In this document: positions 57,275 to 64,000 of the stretch, one piece after another
Numbering within the stretch: the stretch's first letter is position 1
Layout of the letters: each line of letters begins with the position of its first letter
NCBI RefSeq assembly: GCF_020216025.1
Contig: NZ_JAIWNC010000003.1
Span: forward strand, 310,001 to 374,000
Direction: 5' to 3'
Source: Jidongwangia harbinensis
GTDB taxonomy: Bacteria > Actinomycetota > Actinomycetes > Mycobacteriales > Micromonosporaceae
DNA: 64,000 bases
The notes under the pieces: generated by a model
What the model was told of the DNA's origin: nothing
Database searches by the model: none
The model's input: only the letters and a program-made list of their open reading frames with translations
Position numbers and translations under genes: made by a program

Positions 57275-59320
57275 ATGTCGGTTGATCGGTGGAACTCGGT
57301 CCTGGTGCTCGGCGGGATCCGGTCCGGCAAGTCGGTGTTCGCCGAGTCGCTGGTGTCCGACGCGCCGTCGGTGCGCTACATCGCCACGGCGGTGGGCGGC
57401 GAGGACGATCCGGAGTGGTTGAACCGGATCGAGGCGCACCAGCGGCGCCGCCCGCAGTCCTGGAGCAGCGAGGAGACCGGCGCCGACCCGGCGCGCCTGG
57501 CCGCGGTACTGGCCGACGCCAAGCCGGACGACACGCTGCTGGTCGACGACCTGGGCGGCTGGGTGGCCGCGCTGCTGGATCCGGCCCACCAGCCGAACGA
57601 CGACGTGGCGAGCGTGGACGCCCTGGCCGCGGCGGTCCGAAACTGCGCCGCGCGCCTGGTGGTGGTGAGCCCCGAGGTGGGCCTGTCACTGGTACCGACC
57701 ACGCCGGTGGGCCGGGCGTTCGCGGATGCCCTGGGTACCGCCAACCAGGCACTGGCCGCGGCCTGTGACCGGGTGGCGCTGGTGGTCGCCGGCCAGGCCA
57801 CCTGGTTGAAGGCAACCCAACCGGCCGGGACGACCGAACCGGCCGGGACGACCGAACCGGCCGCTGAGCCGGGGCCAGCCGGGATGTCCGGGCCGGGGCT
57901 CGCCGCACCGGCCGGGATTACCGGGCCGGGGTCCGCCGAACCGGCCGGGATGGGGCTCGCCGATCCGGCCGGGATGACCGTGCCGGGGTCGGCTGTGCCG
58001 GTCGCGGAGCCGGGGACGTCCGCCGGATCGCCGGCGGCGGCGCCGGTGATCGTCACGCCGGCCGGGCCGGCGGCGGCGCCGGTGGACACCGCCGGCGTGC
58101 TGGCCGAGGCCACGACCGGCACGCCGGGCGGGTCGGACCCGGTGATCGAGCCGGGCATGGACCTGCCGCTGCCGGACCCCGACGCCGGGCCGGACGCCCG
58201 GGACCGCCTCGTCACGCTGGACCTGCCGGGCGCCGGCATCGGCACGCTCAGCGAGGTGGTCGAGTTCGCCGCGGCCGTGCAGGGCACGGTGGTACCCCGG
58301 CCGTGGACCGCGCCGCGGGTGCTGCTGCTGTCCGGCTCGCATGCCGGCGGCGCGGCGGCCGGGGCCGGCGACGACGCCGAGCGCCGGGTGGCCCAGGTGG
58401 AGGCCGGCGAGGGCGCGCTGATCCGGCTGGCCGCGGAGGCCGGCGCGGACGTGGCCGTGGTCCGGGTACCGGACTCCGGCGCCATGGAGGACGACCCGGT
58501 GCTGGACGCCGAGGCCGTCGACGCGGCCCTGCGGCGGGGCTGGCAGCTCGCCGACGCGGCCGGCGAGGCCGGACGGGACGTGCTGATCCTCGGTTCCTGC
58601 GGCGTCGGCACGGACGCGGCCGCCACCGCCGTGCTGGCCGCGACCACCGGCGCCGAGCCCTCCGCGGTGCTGCCCCGGGTGCTGACGGCCGGCGGGCGGT
58701 TCGACGACGCGGCCTGGATGCTGCGCTGCGCGGCGGTGCGGGACGCGTTGCACCGGATCCGGCACGAGTCGCGCGGCGCGCAGGACATCCTGGCGCAGAT
58801 CGGCGGCGCGGACCTCGCGGTGGCCACCGGCGTGCTGCTCGGCGCCGCGGCCCGCCGGATGCCGGTGCTGCTGGACGGCCCGGTCGGGGTCGCGGCCGCC
58901 CTGGTGGCCCGCGACCTGGCGAGCCAGGCCCGGCACTGGTACCTGATCCCGGAGGCGGGCACCACCGCGCTGGTCCGGCAGGGCGCCGACGTGCTCGGCC
59001 TGACGCCGGTGGTGGAGCTGGGGCTGGACCTCGGCGAGGGCGTGAACGCGCTGGCGGCGCTGCCGCTGCTGCGGACCGCGATCGGGCTGGGCGCGACGCT
59101 GCCGGTGCATCCGGCGCTGCTGACCACCCCGGGCGACGGCGGCCTGACCGCTCCCGATGCCGACACCGAGACCGGGGCCGACACCGAGACCGGGGCCGCC
59201 ACCGAGACCGGGGCCGACACCGACGACGGCACCGACGACCACGACGACGACGGGACAGACTTCCGGGAGCCGACGCCGGCCGGTCCTGGCCCGGCCACCA
59301 CCGGCCCGGCCGCCGGCTGA
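57275..59320 (+). CDS. Fused adenosylcobinamide kinase/guanylyltransferase (CobU) and CobT-like phosphoribosyltransferase
   Basis: This 681-residue fusion serves the nucleotide-loop assembly of cobalamin. Residues 1-175 are CobU: P-loop LGGIRSGKSVFAES, the guanylylated His region EAHQRRRPQSW, and LLVDDLGGWVAALL. A low-complexity linker of about 130 residues (PAGTTEPAGTTEPA and similar) follows. Residues about 310-610 resemble CobT: a degenerate entry block (LPGAGIGTLSEVVEFAA in place of PPGSLGRLE), VLILGSCGVGTDAAATA, and the catalytic LGLDLGEGVNALAAL (the Glu in LGEG). The last 70 residues are acidic DTETG repeats. cobS follows 11 bases downstream, completing the pathway segment. CobT activity is likely but the entry block is divergent. 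Confidence 0.88.
   Translation: MSVDRWNSVLVLGGIRSGKSVFAESLVSDAPSVRYIATAVGGEDDPEWLNRIEAHQRRRPQSWSSEETGADPARLAAVLADAKPDDTLLVDDLGGWVAALLDPAHQPNDDVASVDALAAAVRNCAARLVVVSPEVGLSLVPTTPVGRAFADALGTANQALAAACDRVALVVAGQATWLKATQPAGTTEPAGTTEPAAEPGPAGMSGPGLAAPAGITGPGSAEPAGMGLADPAGMTVPGSAVPVAEPGTSAGSPAAAPVIVTPAGPAAAPVDTAGVLAEATTGTPGGSDPVIEPGMDLPLPDPDAGPDARDRLVTLDLPGAGIGTLSEVVEFAAAVQGTVVPRPWTAPRVLLLSGSHAGGAAAGAGDDAERRVAQVEAGEGALIRLAAEAGADVAVVRVPDSGAMEDDPVLDAEAVDAALRRGWQLADAAGEAGRDVLILGSCGVGTDAAATAVLAATTGAEPSAVLPRVLTAGGRFDDAAWMLRCAAVRDALHRIRHESRGAQDILAQIGGADLAVATGVLLGAAARRMPVLLDGPVGVAAALVARDLASQARHWYLIPEAGTTALVRQGADVLGLTPVVELGLDLGEGVNALAALPLLRTAIGLGATLPVHPALLTTPGDGGLTAPDADTETGADTETGAATETGADTDDGTDDHDDDGTDFREPTPAGPGPATTGPAAG
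59162..59227 (+). repeat. 18-bp coding repeat in the cobU-cobT tail
   Basis: GACACCGAGACCGGGGCC occurs at 59162 and 59180 and, with one change, at 59198, then a partial copy; it encodes DTETGA units in the acidic C-terminal tail. Confidence 0.85.
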
Positions 59321-59331
59321 CCGCCGCTGCC

Positions 59332-60096
59332 GTGCCCGAACCGGCCCGCGGCGGCGGCACCCTGTCCGCCGGATTGCGGCTGGCGTTCACCACCCTGACC
59401 GTGCTGCCGTTGCGCGCCGGCCGGGTGGACCGCCCGGCCGCGGCCGTGGCGATGAGCGTGGCCCCGCTGCCCGGCGCGCTGCTCGGCCTGGCGGTCGCCG
59501 CGGTGCTGGCCGGGTTCCAGTGGGCCGGCGCTCCCCCGCTGGTCGCGGCCGGGCTGGCCGTCGGCACCGGCGTCCTACTCACCCGCGGCCTGCACCTGGA
59601 CGGGCTGGCCGACACGGTGGACGCGCTGGGGTCGTACCGCCGGGGTGACGCCGCGCTCGCGGTGATGAAGCAGCCGGACATCGGCCCGTTCGGGGTGGCC
59701 GCGCTCGTGCTGGTGCTGCTGGTGCAGGCCGCGGCGCTGACCGCCGTGCCGATCTGGACGGTGCCGGTGGCCTGGGCGGCGGGGCGCCTGGCCGTGCCGC
59801 TGGCCTGCCGTCGCGGGGTGCCGGCGGCCCGCCCGGACGGGCTGGGTGCGCTGGTCGCCGGGACGGTGCCACGCGCCGTACCGGCCGTGGTCGCGGTGCT
59901 CGTCGCGGTCGCCGCGGTGCCCGCGGTGCCGGGCCGTCCGTGGCAGGGTCCGGCCGCGGTGGCCGCCGCGCTGCTGGTGGTGCTTCCGCTGGTGCGTCAT
60001 GCGGTACGCCGGTTCGGCGGGATCACCGGTGACGTTCTCGGTGCCGCGGTGGAGGCCGGCACCACGGTGGCGCTGGTGGCGTCAACCCTGGGCTGA
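59332..60096 (+). CDS. cobS: Adenosylcobinamide-GDP ribazoletransferase
   Basis: CobS is the membrane enzyme joining alpha-ribazole to adenosylcobinamide-GDP, the last assembly step of cobalamin. The 254-residue protein has about six membrane helices, the signature HLDGLADTVDALGSYR, MKQPDIGPFGV and RFGGITGDVLGAAVE. It starts VPEPARGGGTLSAGLRLAF at GTG 59332. It is in one operon with the cobU-cobT fusion and its end overlaps the convergent YjbR-like gene by 15 bases. Confidence 0.94.
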   Translation: MPEPARGGGTLSAGLRLAFTTLTVLPLRAGRVDRPAAAVAMSVAPLPGALLGLAVAAVLAGFQWAGAPPLVAAGLAVGTGVLLTRGLHLDGLADTVDALGSYRRGDAALAVMKQPDIGPFGVAALVLVLLVQAAALTAVPIWTVPVAWAAGRLAVPLACRRGVPAARPDGLGALVAGTVPRAVPAVVAVLVAVAAVPAVPGRPWQGPAAVAAALLVVLPLVRHAVRRFGGITGDVLGAAVEAGTTVALVASTLG

Positions 60097-60435
60097 GTCG
60101 TACGCCCGGACGGCCTTCTTCGGTGCGGTACGGCGCCACGCGTCCACCACGATCCGGTGCAGTTCCGCGGCGTCCGCGGTGGCCAGCGTGACCCGGACCC
60201 AGCCGTACCGTCCGGTGTAGTCGGCGATCGCGTACGTCTCCGGCGCCGACGCGATCAGCTCGGCCTGCTCCTCGCGGGTGGCTTTGACCGACAGGGTGGC
60301 CTGTCCCGGCGCGCCCCCGGCGATCATCTTGTCGCCGACCCGCAGCGTCGGGTGCCCCCAGGACTCGACCATGACCTCGCACCCGCCGGGCAGGGCGAGC
60401 ACCCAGTCGCGGACCTGCTCGTAGGTCACGGCCAC
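60082..60435 (-). CDS. MmcQ/YjbR-family protein
   Basis: The 117-residue protein shows the YjbR fold (CyaY-like): TYEQVRDWVLALPGGCEVMVESWGHPTLRVGDKM in two parts, FSVKAT-like LSVKATREEQAELI, and YGWVRVTLATADAAELHRIV. The family binds DNA in some members; the role is unknown. The GTG at 60435 lies five bases past the gcvT stop on the same strand, so it is probably translated from the gcvT message. Confidence 0.85.
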   Translation of the reverse strand: MAVTYEQVRDWVLALPGGCEVMVESWGHPTLRVGDKMIAGGAPGQATLSVKATREEQAELIASAPETYAIADYTGRYGWVRVTLATADAAELHRIVVDAWRRTAPKKAVRAYDSAQG

Positions 60436-60439
60436 CGGG

Positions 60440-61513
60440 TCACCGCACCGACGTCTGCACGAACGGCGGCTTGACCAGGCGGGCCTCGGTGCGCCGGCCA
60501 CGGATGTCGATCTCCACCAGGTCACCGTCGGCGAGCCCGGCGGACGTGTCGAGCAGCGCGAGCGCGATGCCGATCTTGCGGGTGGGCGAGAACGTACCGC
60601 TGGTGGTCTCACCGACCGCGGTGCCGCCGGCGTACACCGGCATGTGTCCGCGGGGAACGCCGCGGCCGGTCAGCTCCAGACCGCGCAGTGACCGGCGGGG
60701 GCCGGCCGCCTTCTCCGCGAGCAGGGCGTCGCGGCCCCAGAACGCCGGCTTGGACCAGCCCACCGCCCAGCCGGTGCGGGCCTGGACCGGCGAGATCTCC
60801 AGCGACAGGTCCTGGCCGTGCAGCGGGTAGCCCATCTCGGTGCGCAGCGTGTCCCGGGCGCCCAGGCCGCAGGGCCGGACCCCGGCCGCGACCAGCGCGT
60901 CCCAGGTCTTGGCCGCGTCGTCCCACGGGAGCACCAGTTCGAAGCCGAGTTCGCCGGTGTAGCCGGTGCGGCAGACCACCGCGTCCTCGGTGGCGGTGAA
61001 CGACATGTAGTTGTGCTCGGCGGGCAGGCCGAGCTGCCGGATCACCTCGGCGGAGCGTGGGCCCTGGACCGCGAGGATCGCGTACGCCTGGTGTGCGTCC
61101 CGCACGGTCACCCCGGCCGGCGCCGCCGCGGTCAGCCGGCGCACCACCTCGGCGGTGTTGGCCGCGTTCGGCACCAGGAAAACGTCGTCCGGGGAGTTCA
61201 GGTAGGCGATCAGGTCGTCCACCACGCCGCCGGTGGCGTCGTCGCAGCACAGCGTGTACTGCGCCGCGCCGGGGGCGATCCGGCCCAGGTCGTTGGTGAG
61301 GCAGGAGTTGACGAAGTCGGCCGCGCCCGGCCCGGTCACGGTTGCCTTGCCCAGGTGCGACACGTCGAACACGCCGGCGTCGGTACGCACCGCGGTGTGC
61401 TCCTTCAGCACCCCGCCGCCGGCGTACTCCAGCGGCATCTCCCAGCCCCCGAAGGAGGCGAACTTGGCCCCCAGCGCTTCGTGGCGGTCGTGGATCGGCG
61501 AGCGCAGCAGCAT
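60440..61513 (-). CDS. gcvT: Aminomethyltransferase (glycine cleavage T protein)
   Basis: GcvT transfers the methylene group of glycine from the H protein to tetrahydrofolate. The 357-residue protein starts [22 protein letters not shown] and has the family marks [48 protein letters not shown] and [14 protein letters not shown]. GcvH and GcvP are not nearby, and lpdA starts 2 kb away on the other strand. ATG 61513 follows TAAGTT by seven bases, so it may be leaderless; no glycine riboswitch is visible. Confidence 0.94.
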   Translation of the reverse strand: MLLRSPIHDRHEALGAKFASFGGWEMPLEYAGGGVLKEHTAVRTDAGVFDVSHLGKATVTGPGAADFVNSCLTNDLGRIAPGAAQYTLCCDDATGGVVDDLIAYLNSPDDVFLVPNAANTAEVVRRLTAAAPAGVTVRDAHQAYAILAVQGPRSAEVIRQLGLPAEHNYMSFTATEDAVVCRTGYTGELGFELVLPWDDAAKTWDALVAAGVRPCGLGARDTLRTEMGYPLHGQDLSLEISPVQARTGWAVGWSKPAFWGRDALLAEKAAGPRRSLRGLELTGRGVPRGHMPVYAGGTAVGETTSGTFSPTRKIGIALALLDTSAGLADGDLVEIDIRGRRTEARLVKPPFVQTSVR

Positions 61514-61520
61514 GGGTGTC

Positions 61521-61526
61521 AACTTA
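61521..61526 (-). promoter_or_regulatory. Putative -10 box of a leaderless gcvT transcript
   Basis: On the minus strand TAAGTT, seven bases, ATG. A TAGAGT at 61547-61552 on the plus strand could serve the divergent pepA gene. Confidence 0.45.
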
Positions 61527-61626
61527 CCCGTGACCTTGTCTGTGGTTAGAGTCGGCGGGACACCATGACCCGCCCCCGCCGGAGAAAACCCCCGATCCGG
61601 CCCCCGAGTCCCGCGGAGAGCCACGA

Positions 61627-63171
61627 GTGATCCAGCCCAGCCTGACTTTGGTCGACACCGACCCCGCCGAACTGGCCGTCGATGCGATCGTGATCGGCCT
61701 GCACAGCCAGCCCGACGAGGACGGCGCGCTGCTGCCCGCGGCCGGGGCGGAGAGTATCGCCGCCGCGTTCGAGGGGCGGCTGACGTCGACGCTGGCGCTG
61801 CTCGGCGCCACCGGTGCCCCGGGTGAGGTGACCAAGCTCGCCACGCTGGGCACGGTGACCGCCCCGCTGATCGTCGCGGTCGGCCTCGGTGACGAGCCGT
61901 CCGGTTCCGCGCCGACGCCGGAGACGTTGCGGCGGGGCACCGGCGCCGCGGTCCGCGCGCTGGCCGGGAGCGCGACGGTGGCGCTGGCGCTGCCGCTGCC
62001 GGACGACGCGGACGCCCCGGCGGTGCTGCGGGCCGTGCTGGAGGGCGCGCTGCTCGGGTCGTACCGGTTCGCCGGCTACAAGACCAAGCCGCAGCCGGCC
62101 CGGCGTGACCCGGTGACCGCGCTGCAGGTGCACGTGCCGGACGCCGCGGACGACGCGGCGCGGGCGGAGGTGGCCCGCGCCGAGGTGGTGTCGCGGGTGG
62201 TCCGGCTGACCCGGGACTGGGTGAACACCGCCCCGAACGAGCTCCGGCCGCCGCAGTTCGCGGACGCCGTGCTGGCCGCCGTGGACGGCAGCGGGCTGGA
62301 GGTCGAGGTGCTCGGCGTGCCCGAGCTGGAGGCCGGCGGGTACGGCGGCATCCTGGCCGTCGGGCTGGGTTCGGCGGCGCCGCCGCGGCTGGTCCGGCTC
62401 AGCTACACGCCCGCGGGTGTGTCCGACCCGAAGCGGGTGGCGCTGGTCGGCAAGGGCATCACGTTCGACACCGGCGGCATCAGCATCAAGCCGGCGGCCG
62501 GCATGTGGGAGATGAAGTCGGACATGGCCGGCGCGGCCGCGGTGGGCGCGACGATGCTGGCGGTCGCGGCGCTGAAGCCGTCGGTCGCGGTGACCGGCTA
62601 CCTGGCGATGGCGGAGAACATGCCGTCCGGGACCGCGTACCGGCCGGGCGACGTGGTCACCATGTTCGACGGCAAGCGGGTCGAGGTGCTGAACACCGAC
62701 GCGGAGGGCCGGATGGTGCTGGGCGACGCGATCGCCCGCGCCTGCGCGGACGGCACCGACTACCTGTTCGAGACGTCCACCCTGACCGGTGGCCAGGTGG
62801 TGTCGCTGGGCAAGCGGATCGCCGGGGTGATGGGTACGCCCGAGGTGTGCGAGCGGGTCAGGAAGGCCGGCGAGTCGGTCGGCGAGCCGGCGTGGCCGAT
62901 GCCGCTGCCGGACGAGGTCCGCAAGGGCATGGACTCGGACGTGGCGGACATCAGCCAGACGAACGCGAGCATGGACCGGGCCGGACACATGCTGCAGGGC
63001 GGCGTGTTCCTCCGCGAGTTCGTGGCGGACGGCGTGGACTGGGCGCACATCGACGTCGCCGGGCCCGCCTACCACACCGGGGAGCCCACCGGTTACTGGA
63101 CGAAGGGCGGCACCGGGGTCCCGGTCCGTACCCTGCTGGCCCTGGTCGAGGACGTGGCCGCGAACGGCTGA
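61627..63171 (+). CDS. pepA: Leucyl aminopeptidase (M17)
   Basis: PepA removes N-terminal residues from peptides with a two-metal site. The 514-residue protein has an N-terminal macro-like domain (1-180) and a catalytic C-terminal domain with [11 protein letters not shown] (Lys and Asp), the signature [12 protein letters not shown], and GWGEMKSDM-equivalent [13 protein letters not shown]. All metal ligands visible are intact. The GTG start at 61627 has GGAGAGCC in front. Next on the plus strand comes lpdA, the same order as in Streptomyces. Confidence 0.95.
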   Translation: MIQPSLTLVDTDPAELAVDAIVIGLHSQPDEDGALLPAAGAESIAAAFEGRLTSTLALLGATGAPGEVTKLATLGTVTAPLIVAVGLGDEPSGSAPTPETLRRGTGAAVRALAGSATVALALPLPDDADAPAVLRAVLEGALLGSYRFAGYKTKPQPARRDPVTALQVHVPDAADDAARAEVARAEVVSRVVRLTRDWVNTAPNELRPPQFADAVLAAVDGSGLEVEVLGVPELEAGGYGGILAVGLGSAAPPRLVRLSYTPAGVSDPKRVALVGKGITFDTGGISIKPAAGMWEMKSDMAGAAAVGATMLAVAALKPSVAVTGYLAMAENMPSGTAYRPGDVVTMFDGKRVEVLNTDAEGRMVLGDAIARACADGTDYLFETSTLTGGQVVSLGKRIAGVMGTPEVCERVRKAGESVGEPAWPMPLPDEVRKGMDSDVADISQTNASMDRAGHMLQGGVFLREFVADGVDWAHIDVAGPAYHTGEPTGYWTKGGTGVPVRTLLALVEDVAANG

Positions 63172-63495
63172 CTAGCCGGCGGGGCGCCGCTTCTGGCGTT
63201 CGTTGTAGTCGCGCATGCGCTGCGGGTAGCCCATCAGCTTGATGTCGTAGATCGGCATGGAGAGCTGGTGGGCGAACCGCCGGGCGTTCTCCGGGGAGTC
63301 GATGCGCCGCCGGGTCCATTCGCCGTCGTGCGCGACCAGCAGCAAGGTGGTCTCGGTCACGGTGGTGCGGGGCTCGATGAAACCCTCCACACCACGCCTC
63401 GAGCGGACAAACTCCGCAAGGTGCTCCAAACCGGCACGATCCGCCGCCCGATCGGTCGTCCGACCCGGCTCCCTACGCCGACGGAACCAGGCCAC
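63172..63495 (-). CDS. Conserved 107-residue protein between pepA and lpdA
   Basis: The protein starts VAWFRRRREPGRTTDRAAD and has LEHLAEFVRSRRGVEGFIEP, TETTLLLVAHDGEWTRRRI and YDIKLMGYPQRMRDYNERQ. It is a small basic cytoplasmic protein, widespread in this position in actinomycetes and of unknown function. GGGGAGGG lies five bases before the GTG at 63495. Its stop abuts the pepA stop, so the two converge. Confidence 0.85.
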   Translation of the reverse strand: MAWFRRRREPGRTTDRAADRAGLEHLAEFVRSRRGVEGFIEPRTTVTETTLLLVAHDGEWTRRRIDSPENARRFAHQLSMPIYDIKLMGYPQRMRDYNERQKRRPAG

Positions 63496-63657
63496 CGAGC
63501 CCTCCCCAGGTTTTGTTGCGGCAAGGGTACTTCGATACCCCGTGTCGTTGGGCACCTGACTGCATCTACCGGTTCTCCAAGTGACAAGATGGCGTGGACG
63601 ACTGTGACCGTTTCCGGTGTGTGACCCACAGGGGAAACGACGCTTAGGGAGTTGACC

Positions 63658-64000
63658 GTGAGCCAGCCGAACGGCGGAACCTTCGACATCGTGATCCTCG
63701 GCGCCGGCAGCGGGGGGTACGCCGCGGCGCTGCGCGCGGCCGAGCTGGACCTGTCGGTCGCGCTGATCGACAAGGCCGAGCTGGGCGGCACCTGCCTGCA
63801 CCGCGGCTGCATTCCGACCAAGGCGCTGCTGCATGCTGCCGAGATCGCCGACCAGACCCGGGAGAGCGAGCAGTTCGGCGTCAAGGCCGATCTGGTCGGC
63901 ATCGACATGGCCGGGGTGAACGCGTACAAGGACGGTGTCGTCTCCCGCCTCTACAAGGGCCTGCAGGGTCTGCTCAAGCAGGACAAGATCACCGTGGTGC
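63658..64000 (+). CDS. lpdA: Dihydrolipoyl dehydrogenase (E3), N-terminal part
   Basis: The frame runs off the right edge after 114 residues. The visible part has the FAD-binding VILGAGSGGYAAALRAAEL and the redox-active disulfide GGTCLHRGCIPTKALLHAA (Cys-x4-Cys), diagnostic for the E3 component of pyruvate/2-oxoglutarate dehydrogenase and the glycine cleavage L protein. GGGAG is six bases before the GTG at 63658. The enzyme reoxidises lipoyl groups with NAD. In actinomycetes sucB normally follows. Confidence 0.95.
   Translation, partial: MSQPNGGTFDIVILGAGSGGYAAALRAAELDLSVALIDKAELGGTCLHRGCIPTKALLHAAEIADQTRESEQFGVKADLVGIDMAGVNAYKDGVVSRLYKGLQGLLKQDKITVV

Noticed and set aside
61514..61626. Glycine riboswitch before gcvT
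   Set aside because: The gcvT -10 box is seven bases from the ATG, leaving no leader for a riboswitch.

Overview
This 64-kb window is chromosomal DNA from a very GC-rich actinomycete. The gene set points to the Micromonosporaceae (Actinoplanes/Micromonospora type): an actinobacterial qcrCAB-ctaE / ctaC-ctaF respiratory cluster, a PimB'-type mannosyltransferase, glkA, an exonuclease/GIY-YIG fusion, the pepA-lpdA neighbourhood, and many GTG/TTG starts. This assignment is inferred from gene content and order; no marker RNA gene is present. I see no tRNA, rRNA, CRISPR array, prophage or transposase.

Layout. 1-11.4 kb holds housekeeping and regulatory genes: an exoribonuclease, a Crp-type regulator, PlsC, OtsA, a flavin monooxygenase/hydrolase pair, glucokinase and an SRPBCC protein. 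11.5-21.4 kb has a NarL-type two-component system, a thioredoxin/DUF4395 pair, an ABC transporter, PimB', an M48 protease and a NYN-domain protein. 21.5-26.9 kb carries the exonuclease/GIY-YIG fusion, a short RelA/SpoT homologue, a NUDIX enzyme, a sugar-1-phosphate nucleotidyltransferase and a stand-alone RAM domain. 27-38.3 kb is the respiratory block (qcrB-A-C, ctaE, a CtaG-like assembly factor, ctaF, ctaC) interleaved with trpD, a degenerate receiver, a gene-poor repeat island (33.9-35.26 kb), and a cysteine desulfurase-TusA pair. 38.3-45.2 kb contains adenosine kinase, an IscA-type Fe-S protein, glycerate kinase, nadA and murA. 45.2-49.5 kb has azlCD with an XRE/cupin regulator and a three-gene ABC-2 exporter. 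49.6-55.1 kb is one giant proline-rich, internally repetitive gene ending in a helical region and WG-type repeats. 55.1-64 kb has an aldo/keto reductase, an M50 protease, a cobU-cobT fusion, cobS, gcvT, pepA and the start of lpdA.

How the genes work together. The respiratory genes encode the bc1 complex and cytochrome aa3 subunits II, III and IV, but not subunit I (ctaD). The cysteine desulfurase, TusA and IscA-type genes could supply sulfur and Fe-S clusters to QcrA and NadA. cobU/cobT/cobS build the lower ligand of cobalamin, and gcvT with lpdA belongs to glycine and 2-oxoacid metabolism.

The most interesting non-genic signals are: (1) three sites matching the RecA-independent (PafBC-type) DNA-damage promoter TTGTC...N8-TAnnnT, all intergenic and correctly oriented; (2) ten genes with a TAnnnT box 6-8 nt before the start codon, suggesting leaderless mRNAs; (3) a 1.3-kb island with a GATCTTGGAG palindrome family and a 21-copy array of 19-21 bp units; (4) a run of perfect palindromes in frame inside the cysteine desulfurase gene.
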